A stretch of 64,000 bases of DNA, taken from assembly GCA_021845965.1 (NCBI GenBank), contig JAJZUZ010000002.1, positions 45,455 through 109,454 on the forward strand. The letters are read 5' to 3'. How positions within the stretch are numbered: position 1 is the first letter of the stretch; each line of letters begins with the position of its first letter. This stretch comes from Pseudomonadota bacterium (lineage in GTDB: Bacteria > Pseudomonadota > Gammaproteobacteria > Burkholderiales > Burkholderiaceae_C). The notes below the pieces were generated by a model. The model saw nothing but the letters and a program-made list of their open reading frames with translations. It had not been told where the DNA came from and ran no database searches. Both the position numbers and the translations under genes were made by a program. Positions 40,452-48,976 of the stretch are shown here, one piece after another.

Positions 40452-41544
40452 CGTGCAGGATTTGACCATACACCGCCAGCACCGAGTCGGCCATGCGCCG
40501 GGGTTCGCAGCTCTCCTCGTAACGACGCCGTGCGGCCAAGCCCATGCCGCCGCGCAGGGCCGGCTGCGCCTGCAGCGCCAGCAAGGCGTCGGCCCAGGCT
40601 TGGGCATCAGGCGGCAGCAGCCAGCCTTCCCGCCCGTGTTCGATCAGTTCACGCAGGCCCGGCAGCTCGCTCCCCAGCACGGGCAGGCCCGCGCGCAAGG
40701 CTTCTATCACCGAAATGGGCAGGCCTTCATGGTCCGACGCCAGCGCAAAAACGCTGTGCGCTGACAAGAGTTCGGTCACGTTATCGACATCGCCGGTGAA
40801 CAGGATGTCTGTCAGGCGCAGTGCCCGTGCCTGCGCCTGGAGTGCCGCCAGCCGGGGGCCGCCACCGACCAGGGTGGCGGGTATGGCGCGTCCCAGGCGG
40901 GACGCTGCCAATGCCAGCGCTTGCAGCAGAAGATCCTGGCGCTTGGGTGCAGCACAGCGGGCGACCATGATCACGCGCATCGGCTCGACCTCCGGATGGG
41001 CCCGTTGCGGGCTGTCCTGGATGGCGTTGTGTATGACGCTGACGCGATCGTGGGCCAGGGGCAGGCGTTGCGCCAGCTCCCGTTCATGTTCCGAGACGCA
41101 GATCATGTGGGCGGTCTGGCGTGCCAGCAGCCACTCGAGCAGCAGCGCCGCGATCCGCTGCGGCCAGCGCACCTGGGGCTTGAAGCCAAATCCGTGCACC
41201 GTGTAGACCACGGGCACACCGGCCCACGGGCCCGCGATGCGCGCCGCCGCGCCGGCGATGGCGCTGTGGGCATGGATCAGGTCCGGCTTCTGTTGCTGCA
41301 GCAGGCGGCGGAGTGCTCGTGCGGCCTGCAGTAGGCGCCAGGGTGACAGGGAGTTCACCATGGGTGGCAGCCTGTGCGTGGCAATACCCAGCGCCCGGAG
41401 CTGTCCCTCCAGGACGGGGGCGGTGTCCGGTCCGCCGATCACCACCGCCAGGTCCACCCGCGCATGCAAGCTGCGACAGATTTCCAGCAAATGGGTTTGT
41501 GCCCCGCCGGCCTCGCCTTTGGTAATGATCTGCAATACCTTCAT
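40429..41544 (-). CDS. Glycosyltransferase (GT4-like)
   Basis: Start re-set to MKVLQIITKGEAGGAQTHLLEI; VYTVHGFGFKP, FALASDHEGLPISVIEALRAGLPVLGSELPGLRELI. Confidence 0.93.
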   Translation of the reverse strand: MKVLQIITKGEAGGAQTHLLEICRSLHARVDLAVVIGGPDTAPVLEGQLRALGIATHRLPPMVNSLSPWRLLQAARALRRLLQQQKPDLIHAHSAIAGAAARIAGPWAGVPVVYTVHGFGFKPQVRWPQRIAALLLEWLLARQTAHMICVSEHERELAQRLPLAHDRVSVIHNAIQDSPQRAHPEVEPMRVIMVARCAAPKRQDLLLQALALAASRLGRAIPATLVGGGPRLAALQAQARALRLTDILFTGDVDNVTELLSAHSVFALASDHEGLPISVIEALRAGLPVLGSELPGLRELIEHGREGWLLPPDAQAWADALLALQAQPALRGGMGLAARRRYEESCEPRRMADSVLAVYGQILHDEQSVHR

Positions 41545-41679
41545 GGCAGCCGATTGTGGCTGATGGCGGAGTGTGTCGCCCTGCGCCACCGAGTTGCGAC
41601 CGGTAGCCAATAAAGAGGAGGCGGACGCGTCACAGGGTATGAGTCCCTGCCCCGGCTTTGCCTGAAATATCGATCGGCG

Positions 41680-41776
41680 CGACATATATTCATTCCCTTC
41701 ATTTATTATTCGATTGGAATGGCGTCATTTATCTAGTACCTGCCTCTCATAATTCCTGTTATCTGGAGACAAAACC
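41680..41776. promoter_or_regulatory. AT-rich divergent intergenic region between the GT gene and the H-NS-like gene
   Basis: ATATATTCATTCCCTTCATTTATTATTCGATTGG...TCATTTATCTAG...CTCATAATTCC is markedly AT-rich against GC-rich surroundings. Confidence 0.5.
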
Positions 41777-42130
41777 ATGAGTAATCTGGTCGATATTCAG
41801 CAGCAAATTGCAAAATTGCAGAAACAGGCGTCCGATATTCGCGCCAAGGAATTCGACAAGACCATCAAGGACATCCTGGCCCAGATGCGGGCGTTCGGCA
41901 TCACGCTGAAGGACCTGCAGCAGGCCATGGGCAAGAGGCCTGGCAGGGCGGCGGGCAAGACCGCCGCGAAGAAATCTGTCGCCCCGCGCCGCAGCAGCCA
42001 GGCCGGCAAGACGGTGGCGGCCAAGTACCGCGGGCCCAATGGCGAAAGCTGGAGCGGGCGTGGCCTGATGCCCAAATGGCTGGCGGCGCTGGTGGCCCAG
42101 GGGCGGCGCAAGGAAGAGTTCGCAGTCTGA
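41777..42130 (+). CDS. H-NS family nucleoid-associated protein
   Basis: [47 protein letters not shown] coiled coil, linker, [26 protein letters not shown]-binding motif. Confidence 0.92.
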   Translation: MSNLVDIQQQIAKLQKQASDIRAKEFDKTIKDILAQMRAFGITLKDLQQAMGKRPGRAAGKTAAKKSVAPRRSSQAGKTVAAKYRGPNGESWSGRGLMPKWLAALVAQGRRKEEFAV

Positions 42131-42216
42131 TTCCCCGGGGGCTCCGGCCATGGCGGGAGCGGTCCCTGCTCCGGCGATGCGGCACAATCCGGTTCGAGCA
42201 TTCCCGTGAACCGACC

Positions 42217-43107
42217 ATGACCGCCATTTCCTCCATCGCCCCGCGCGACAAGGCCGAAATCCTGGCCCAGGCGCTGCCTTACATCCGCAAGTTCCATGGC
42301 AAGACCATGGTCATCAAGTACGGCGGCAATGCCATGACGGACCCCGCCCTGCAGGCCGCCTTTGCCGAGGATGTGGTGCTGCTCAAGCTGGTGGGCATCA
42401 ACCCGGTGGTGGTGCACGGCGGCGGGCCGCAGATCGAGACCGCGCTCAATCGCCTGGGCAAGAAGGGCGAGTTCATCCAGGGCATGCGCGTCACCGATGC
42501 CGAGACCATGGAGGTGGTGGAGTGGGTGCTCGCTGGCGAGGTGCAGCAGGACATCGTGGGCCTGATCAACCAGGCCGGCGGCAAGGCCGTGGGCCTGACC
42601 GGGCGTGACGGCGGCCTGATCCGCGCGCGCAAGCTGCGCCTGGTCGACCCCAAGGACGCCAGCAAGGAATACGATGTCGGCCAGGTCGGCGACATCGTGG
42701 GCATCGACCCGGCCGTGGTCAAGGCGCTGCAGGACGACCAGTTCATCCCCGTCGTCAGCCCCATCGGCTTTGGCGAACACAACGAGAGCTACAACATCAA
42801 CGCCGACGTGGTGGCTGCCAAGCTGGCCACGGTGCTGCAGGCCGAGAAACTGTTGATGCTCACCAACATCCCCGGCGTGCTGGACAAGCAGGGCCAGCTG
42901 CTGACCGAGCTCACCATGAAGCGCATCGATGAGCTGGTGGCCGACGGCACCATCTCCGGCGGCATGCTGCCCAAGATCGCCGGCGCGCTGGACGCCGCCA
43001 AGAGCGGCGTGAATGCCGTGCACATCATCGATGGCCGGGTGCCGCATGCCATGCTGCTGGAGATCCTGACCGAGCAGGCCTATGGGACGATGATTCGTTC
43101 CCATTGA
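42217..43107 (+). CDS. argB: Acetylglutamate kinase
   Basis: [57 protein letters not shown]. Confidence 0.97.
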   Translation: MTAISSIAPRDKAEILAQALPYIRKFHGKTMVIKYGGNAMTDPALQAAFAEDVVLLKLVGINPVVVHGGGPQIETALNRLGKKGEFIQGMRVTDAETMEVVEWVLAGEVQQDIVGLINQAGGKAVGLTGRDGGLIRARKLRLVDPKDASKEYDVGQVGDIVGIDPAVVKALQDDQFIPVVSPIGFGEHNESYNINADVVAAKLATVLQAEKLLMLTNIPGVLDKQGQLLTELTMKRIDELVADGTISGGMLPKIAGALDAAKSGVNAVHIIDGRVPHAMLLEILTEQAYGTMIRSH

Positions 43108-43277
43108 CTGAATGCGGGACGAGGCCCTGCTGCCACCGACCGGTTTCAAAGCGATGACCGGATCCTGCCAGGCGCTGCAGACGTGGCCATCAGGCGACAG
43201 ACCGGAGTGGGTGACCACTGAGGATAAACCCCTAGCTGTGCCTGTGCGAGAATCAAAAAAAGGGATAGCCGAACACC

Positions 43278-43934
43278 ATGTCTGACGCAGAAAACACCAC
43301 GCCGGAAGAATCCGCCGCCGAGGCGACCCCACCGGCTCGCAAGCGCCCCAAGCCGGGCGAGCGCCGCATCCAGATCCTGCAGGCACTGGCCAGCATGCTG
43401 GAGCAGCCGGGCGCGGAGCGCATCACCACGGCGGCCCTGGCGGCCAAGCTGGAGGTGAGTGAGGCCGCGCTCTACCGCCATTTCGCCAGCAAGGCCCAGA
43501 TGTTCGAGGGCCTGATCGAGTTCATCGAGCAGGCCGTTTTCTCGCTGGTCAACCAGATCGCCGAGCGCGAAGCCGAGGCAACCGATCCCGCCGCTGGCGC
43601 CCGCCATGCCGGCAAGGTCGTCACCATGCTGCTGCAGTTTGCCGAGAAGAACCCTGGCATGGTGCGCGTCATGGTGGGTGACGCGCTGGTGTTCGAGAAC
43701 GAACGCCTGCAGCAGCGCATGAACCAGTTCTTTGACAAGATCGAATCCACCCTCAAGCAGTGCCTGCGCGAGGGTGCGGCGGCCGGCTCCGCGACACCCA
43801 CGGCCGACGCCCAGGTGCAGGCTTCCGTGCTCACGGCCTTCGTGGTGGGGCGCCTGCAGCGTTTCGCCCGCTCGGGTTTCCGCCGCCTGCCGACCGAGCA
43901 CATGGACGCCAGCCTGGCCCAGATGCTGCGCTGA
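43278..43934 (+). CDS. slmA: Nucleoid occlusion factor SlmA (TetR-type)
   Basis: RRIQILQALASMLEQPGAERITTAALAAKLEVSEAALYRHFASKAQMFEGLIEFIEQ; next to argB. Confidence 0.92.
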   Translation: MSDAENTTPEESAAEATPPARKRPKPGERRIQILQALASMLEQPGAERITTAALAAKLEVSEAALYRHFASKAQMFEGLIEFIEQAVFSLVNQIAEREAEATDPAAGARHAGKVVTMLLQFAEKNPGMVRVMVGDALVFENERLQQRMNQFFDKIESTLKQCLREGAAAGSATPTADAQVQASVLTAFVVGRLQRFARSGFRRLPTEHMDASLAQMLR

Positions 43935-44007
43935 ACCCTCGTCCATTCCAGCGCCGGTTCCGCTCGGGCGGTGCTGACGCTTTTCCATTCAGTACCAGGA
44001 GACCTTC

Positions 44008-44856
44008 ATGAAACTCGTGCGCTATGGCAATCCGGGCAAGGAAAAGCCGGGCCTGATCGACGCGGCCGGCAAGCTGCGTGACCTGAGCAGCCTGGTGCCG
44101 GACATCGGCCCGGCCCAGCTGAGCGACGCCGTGCTGGCCAAGCTGGCCAAGCTCAAGACCGACAAGCTGCCGCTGGTGCGCGGCAAGCCGCGCATGGGCG
44201 CCCCGGTCAGCGGCATCGGCAAGTTCATCGCCATCGGCCTGAACTACAGCGACCATGCCAAGGAAGCAGGCATGCCCATTCCCAAGGAGCCCATCGTCTT
44301 CACCAAGGCCATCAGTTCCATCCAGGGCCCGGACGACGACGTCATGCTGCCCAAGGGCTCGGTCAAGGGGGACTGGGAAGTGGAGCTGGGCGTGGTGATC
44401 GGCAAAGAGGCGCGCTACGTCACGCAGAAATCGGCGCTGGACTACGTGGCCGGCTACGTGCTGTCCAACGACGTGAGCGAGCGCGAATTCCAGCTCGAGC
44501 GCGGCGGCCAGTGGGACAAGGGCAAGGGCTGCGACACGTTCGGTCCGCTCGGCCCCTGGCTGGTGACCAAGGACGAGATCCCCAACCCGCAGAAGCTGGC
44601 CATGTGGCTGGACGTGAACGGCCAGCGCATGCAGAGCGGCAACACCAGGACCATGATCTTCTCGGTGGCCAAGATCGTCAGCCACGTCAGCGAATACATG
44701 ACGCTGATGCCGGGCGACGTCATCATCACCGGCACCCCGCCCGGCGTGGGCATGGGCATGAAGCCGCAACGCTTCCTGAAGGCCGGCGACGTGATTACCC
44801 TGGGCATCGAGGGCCTGGGCACCCAGACCCAGCGGGTGGTGCCCTTCAAGCGCTGA
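44008..44856 (+). CDS. Fumarylacetoacetate hydrolase family protein
   Basis: IGLNYSDHAKEAGMPIPKEPIVFTKAISSIQGPDDDVMLPKGSVKGDWEVELGVVIG, GTPPGVGMGMKP. Confidence 0.93.
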   Translation: MKLVRYGNPGKEKPGLIDAAGKLRDLSSLVPDIGPAQLSDAVLAKLAKLKTDKLPLVRGKPRMGAPVSGIGKFIAIGLNYSDHAKEAGMPIPKEPIVFTKAISSIQGPDDDVMLPKGSVKGDWEVELGVVIGKEARYVTQKSALDYVAGYVLSNDVSEREFQLERGGQWDKGKGCDTFGPLGPWLVTKDEIPNPQKLAMWLDVNGQRMQSGNTRTMIFSVAKIVSHVSEYMTLMPGDVIITGTPPGVGMGMKPQRFLKAGDVITLGIEGLGTQTQRVVPFKR

Positions 44857-44859
44857 GGT

Positions 44860-44903
44860 CTTGCCCCCCTCGGGTACCCCTGGGCGAGTTGCGGGGGGGC
44901 AAG
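44860..44903. terminator. Hairpin downstream of the FAH gene
   Basis: CTTGCCCCCC (44860-44869) pairs with GGGGGGCAAG (44894-44903). Confidence 0.6.
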
Positions 44904-44984
44904 ATCCATGGCTCCGGAGAGCGGGGAGGGACGCAGGCAGTGCGTCCGCGGCGTCAGGAAGGGCTGCCTCTGCTCTGCAACGGC

Positions 44985-45548
44985 CTAGAACCGTTTCGTC
45001 AGCTGGGCAAAGAGGACGGCCGGCATTTCACCGGCGTTGGTCTTGAAGTGGGGAACGTAAAGGACGTTCAGGCCTATGCCCGTGTGTTTGTGTTCCACGG
45101 ACAGGACGGGGAGCGCGCCTGGCAGCCACATGCGCTCACCGTCGAAGTGCAGCGCGCGGTAGAAAAGAAAGAGGCCCCCGCCGGCATCGGCGACCCAGGA
45201 CTCCCCGTCGAACACGCGCTTTTGCCAGACGGCGCCCCCGTAACCTCCCCAGGAATCAACGCTATCGCGCATCACGCCGATCGCCGTCTTGAAGTACCAG
45301 TCGTTCTCGTTCCACTTGGAGCGCGTTTCCAGGCCAAGGCCTGCGTGAGTCTCGTTCCATTTCCTGTTCGTGGCCTCGGGCGCCTGGAAGTGGTGGCTCA
45401 TGCCGGGCAGCAGGATGGCAACGGCGGGGCGACTGGAAAGGTCCCACCGGAGCTCTTCGCCAGCGGGGGTGTCTGGCGTGGCTCCAGCAGCAAAACACGA
45501 AATCGGTAAAGACAGGGCCAGCAGCACTGCCTTGAAAAATCTGACCAT
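44985..45548 (-). CDS. PagP-like small outer-membrane beta-barrel protein (divergent lipid A palmitoyltransferase candidate)
   Basis: Signal peptide MVRFFKAVLLALSLPISCFA; about 170 aa mature; LPGMSHHF, GVMRDSVDSWGGYGGAVWQ, GALPVLSVEHKHTGIGLNVLYVPHF, C-terminal aromatic VLFAQLTKRF. Confidence 0.6.
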   Translation of the reverse strand: MVRFFKAVLLALSLPISCFAAGATPDTPAGEELRWDLSSRPAVAILLPGMSHHFQAPEATNRKWNETHAGLGLETRSKWNENDWYFKTAIGVMRDSVDSWGGYGGAVWQKRVFDGESWVADAGGGLFLFYRALHFDGERMWLPGALPVLSVEHKHTGIGLNVLYVPHFKTNAGEMPAVLFAQLTKRF

Positions 45549-45877
45549 GGAAATACCCTTGCGGAAACTTGCGCTCAAGCGCGATATGCAGCGCGGTCAC
45601 GCCCCGCGACGTGACGATATTTTTTCAGGAGGCTTGGAACACCAGCCCGGGAAATAGCCGCCATCAACCCACTCTTTTGTACCTTGACGGCGCCCTTGCG
45701 GCCGAAACAATTTGCAACAGAATGCGGACAGCGTTTCCAAATTAATGACCGGGAAAGCCGTAGGAAGTAATGCCTATCCTATAGAAACGCGAAGGTCACA
45801 ATTTGACAACAAAGTAACAGATTGCGTTACATCTAACTCGGTCCTTGCGGTTAGCGGTGTTTTTCGTGCAAAATAGC

Positions 45878-45889
45878 ACGACCGTTCGT
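45878..45889. promoter_or_regulatory. Candidate TetR-type operator ACGA-N4-TCGT upstream of TetR gene 45904
   Basis: ACGACCGTTCGT within AAAATAGCACGACCGTTCGTTTTC, about 15 nt before the start codon. Confidence 0.5.
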
Positions 45890-45903
45890 TTTCTTCATTC
45901 CGC

Positions 45904-46629
45904 ATGTCCATGGCCGCATCAGATCCCAAGACCCAGCGCAGCAGCCGCGAGGCCGCGCGCGATGGTCGCGCCCTCCACAAGGGCCAGCAGACCAAGCTGG
46001 CCATCATCGACGCCGCGCTGGGCCTGGCTTCGCAGATTGGCCTGGAGGGGCTCAGCATCGGTGTCCTCGCCGAAGTCACCGGCATGAGCAAGTCCGGTGT
46101 CTTCGCCCACTTCGGCTCGCGCGAGGAGCTGCAGATCTCGGTCGTGCGCGAGTACTTCAGCCGCTTCGAGCAGGAAATCTTCTATCCCGCCCTGCACGAG
46201 GCACGTGGCCTGCCGCGCCTCAAGGCCCTGTTCTCCAACTGGATGAAGCGCGTCACGGTGGAAATCCAGTCCGGCTGCATCTTCATCAGCGGCGCGGTCG
46301 AGTTCGACGACCGCCCCGGCCTCGTGCGCGATGCGCTCGCCAGTTCCGTCAAGACCTGGCTCGGTGCCGTGCAGCGTGCCGTGGTGCAGGCCAAGGAAGA
46401 GGGGCATCTGCTGCCCGATGCGGACGAGCGCCAGATCTGCTTCGAGATCCACGGCCTCATCCTGGCCGTGCACTACGAGGCCCGCTTCCTCAAGACACCC
46501 GGTTCCATCGAGCGCGCCAACAAGGCCTTCGAGCAGATTCTCGAGCGCTACGGCGCCGCGAAGAGCCAGGCCCTCAAGCCGGCCCGCAAGTCCGTTTCCA
46601 GATCCATCACCAAATCCCACCAGGAGTAA
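45904..46629 (+). CDS. TetR/AcrR family transcriptional regulator
   Basis: KLAIIDAALGLASQIGLEGLSIGVLAEVTGMSKSGVFAHFGSREELQISV. Confidence 0.93.
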   Translation: MSMAASDPKTQRSSREAARDGRALHKGQQTKLAIIDAALGLASQIGLEGLSIGVLAEVTGMSKSGVFAHFGSREELQISVVREYFSRFEQEIFYPALHEARGLPRLKALFSNWMKRVTVEIQSGCIFISGAVEFDDRPGLVRDALASSVKTWLGAVQRAVVQAKEEGHLLPDADERQICFEIHGLILAVHYEARFLKTPGSIERANKAFEQILERYGAAKSQALKPARKSVSRSITKSHQE

Positions 46630-46633
46630 GCCC

Positions 46634-48430
46634 ATGCCCAGCTACAACCCGCCCCTGCGCGACATGCAGTTCGTGATGCACGAAGTGCTGAACGTGACCG
46701 AATCGCTCAAGCAGATCCCGCGCCACGCCGACACCGATGCCGACACCATCAACGCCGTGCTGGAAGAAGGCGGCAAGTTCGCCGCCGAGGTGGTCTTCCC
46801 GCTCAACATCAGCGGCGACGCAGAAGGCTGCACGCTCGACAAGACCACGCACGAGGTGACCGCGCCCAAGGGCTTCAAGGAAGCCTATGCCCAGTACGTC
46901 GAAGGTGGCTGGGCGGCGCTGTCCTGCGATCCGGACTTCGGCGGCCAGGGCCTGCCTTTCGTGGTCAACCAGTGCTTCTACGAGATGATGAACTCGGCCA
47001 ACCAGGCCTGGACCATGTACCCCGGCCTGTCGCACGGCGCCTACGAGTGCCTGCACGCCCACGGCACCGACGAGCAGAAGAAGCTCTACCTGCCCAAGCT
47101 GGTCAGCGGCGAGTGGACCGGCACCATGTGCCTGACCGAGCCGCACTGCGGTACCGACCTGGGCCTGCTGCGCACCAAGGCCGAACCGCAGGCCGACGGC
47201 ACCTACAAGCTCAACGGCGCCAAGATCTTCATCAGCGCCGGCGAGCATGACCTGGCCGGCAACATCGTGCACCTGGTGCTCGCCCGCCTGCCCGACGCAC
47301 CGAAGGGAAGCAAGGGCATCAGCCTGTTCGTCGTGCCCAAGTACCAGGTCAAGCCCGACGGCTCGCTGGGCGAGCGCAATGGCATCTACTGCGGCGGCCT
47401 GGAGCACAAGATGGGCATCCATGCCAACTCCACCTGCCAGATGATCCTGGACAACGCCGTCGGCACCCTGGTGGGCCAGCCCAACAAGGGCCTGCAGGCC
47501 ATGTTCGTAATGATGAACGCCGCGCGCCTGGGCGTGGGTAACCAGTCCCTGGGCCTGACCGAGGTGGCCTTCCAGAACGCCCTGGCCTATGCCAAGGACC
47601 GCATCCAGATGCGCAGCCTGTCCGGCCCCAAGGCCAAGGACAAGGAAGCCGACCCCATCATCGTGCACCCGGACGTGCGCAAGATGCTGCTGACCGCCAA
47701 GGCCTATGCCGAAGGCGGCCGCGCGCTGGCCTGCTACTGCGCGCTGCTGCTGGACCAGCACCTGTACCACCCGGACGAGAAGGTGCGCAAGGACAGCGAC
47801 GAGATGCTGGCCCTGCTGACCCCCATCATCAAGGCCTTCCTGACCGACAACGGCTTCCAGGCTGCGGTGATGTGCCAGCAGGTCTTCGGTGGCCATGGCT
47901 ACATCAAGGAGTGGGGCATGGAGCAGTTCGTGCGCGATGCCCGCATCAACATGATCTACGAAGGCACGAACACCGTGCAGTCGCTCGACCTGCTGGGCCG
48001 CAAGATCCTGGGCAACAACGGCGCCACGCTCAAGAAGTTCGGCAAGCTGGTCGGCAAGCTGGTGGAAGAAGAGGGCGTGAACGAGAAGATGGCCGAATTC
48101 ATCAACCCGCTGGCCTACCTGGGTGACCAGATGACCAAGTTCACCACCGAGATCGGCTTCAAGGGCTTCCAGAATCCGGACGAAGTGGGCGCTGCCGCCG
48201 TGGACTACCTGCGCGTGGCCGGCCACCTGGTGTTCGGCTACTTCTTCGCGCGCATGGCCTCGGTCGCCCTCAAGCAGATCGCGGCCGGCAACACCGACCC
48301 CTTCTACCCCGCCAAGCTGCAGACGGCACGTTTCTACTTCGCCAAGCTCTTCCCCGAGACGGCGACGTTGATGCGCACCGCCCGTGCCGGCGCCAAGCCG
48401 CTGATGGACACCGATCTGGCCCTGGCATAA
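46634..48430 (+). CDS. Acyl-CoA dehydrogenase (about 600-aa FadE-like/phenylacyl-CoA dehydrogenase type)
   Basis: MCLTEPHCGTDLGLLRTKAEP, GHGYIKEWGMEQFVRDARINMIYEGTNTVQSLDLLGRK. Confidence 0.95.
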   Translation: MPSYNPPLRDMQFVMHEVLNVTESLKQIPRHADTDADTINAVLEEGGKFAAEVVFPLNISGDAEGCTLDKTTHEVTAPKGFKEAYAQYVEGGWAALSCDPDFGGQGLPFVVNQCFYEMMNSANQAWTMYPGLSHGAYECLHAHGTDEQKKLYLPKLVSGEWTGTMCLTEPHCGTDLGLLRTKAEPQADGTYKLNGAKIFISAGEHDLAGNIVHLVLARLPDAPKGSKGISLFVVPKYQVKPDGSLGERNGIYCGGLEHKMGIHANSTCQMILDNAVGTLVGQPNKGLQAMFVMMNAARLGVGNQSLGLTEVAFQNALAYAKDRIQMRSLSGPKAKDKEADPIIVHPDVRKMLLTAKAYAEGGRALACYCALLLDQHLYHPDEKVRKDSDEMLALLTPIIKAFLTDNGFQAAVMCQQVFGGHGYIKEWGMEQFVRDARINMIYEGTNTVQSLDLLGRKILGNNGATLKKFGKLVGKLVEEEGVNEKMAEFINPLAYLGDQMTKFTTEIGFKGFQNPDEVGAAAVDYLRVAGHLVFGYFFARMASVALKQIAAGNTDPFYPAKLQTARFYFAKLFPETATLMRTARAGAKPLMDTDLALA

Positions 48431-48943
48431 ATGAATCCCCCCCGAAGCGCCTACGGCGCCTCCCCCCGAGGGGGGCGCACCCAGTGGCCCGGCAAAGCCG
48501 GTTCCACGGGTGCCCGCGGCTGGGCTCTTGGCGTGCCGTTGTTGTTTGCGGTGAGCCTGGCGTTCGCCCAGCCCACGCCCGTGGGGCTGTGGCGCAGCAT
48601 CGACGACAAGACCGAGCAGGCCAAGGCCGAGATCCGCATCCGCGAGGGGGTGGACGGCGTGGTGACGGGCGTCATCGAGCGCGCGCTCATCAAGTCCGAG
48701 CAGCCCAACTGCGATCTGTGTACCGATGACCGCAAGGGCCAGCCCAAAGTGGGGATGGAGATCATCCGCGGCGCGAAGAAGTCGGCGGAGGAGGACGTCT
48801 GGGAGGGCGGCAAGATCCTCGACCCCGAGAACGGCAAGAGCTACACGTTGCGCATGAAGCCGCTCGATGGCGGCGTCCGCCTGCAGATTCGCGGCTATAT
48901 CGGCCCCTTCTACCGGACCCAGATCTGGATCCGCGTGCAGTAA
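48431..48943 (+). CDS. DUF2147-like exported protein with repeat-derived N-terminus
   Basis: TPVGLWRSIDDKTEQAKAEIRIREGVDGVVTGVIERALI...GKILDPENGKSYTLRMKPLDGGVRLQIRGYIGPFYRTQIWIRV; the first ~28 codons lie in a repeat. Confidence 0.8.
   Translation: MNPPRSAYGASPRGGRTQWPGKAGSTGARGWALGVPLLFAVSLAFAQPTPVGLWRSIDDKTEQAKAEIRIREGVDGVVTGVIERALIKSEQPNCDLCTDDRKGQPKVGMEIIRGAKKSAEEDVWEGGKILDPENGKSYTLRMKPLDGGVRLQIRGYIGPFYRTQIWIRVQ
48477..48513. repeat. Cruciform repeat, copy 2
   Basis: GCACCC-A-GTGG-C-CCGGC-AAA-GCCGG-TT-CCAC-GGGTGC; preceded by CCCCCCGAGGGGGG. Confidence 0.88.
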
Positions 48944-48976
48944 GTGCACATCGAACATTCAACCAGGAACACCACC

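Noticed and set aside
46607-48958. 783-aa minus-strand ORF, back-to-back with a 792-aa minus ORF at 48959-51337
   Set aside because: Antisense to clear fadE-like and fadB-like genes; compositionally biased His/Gly/Val/Leu-rich translation typical of the shadow frame in GC-rich DNA; no recognisable domain
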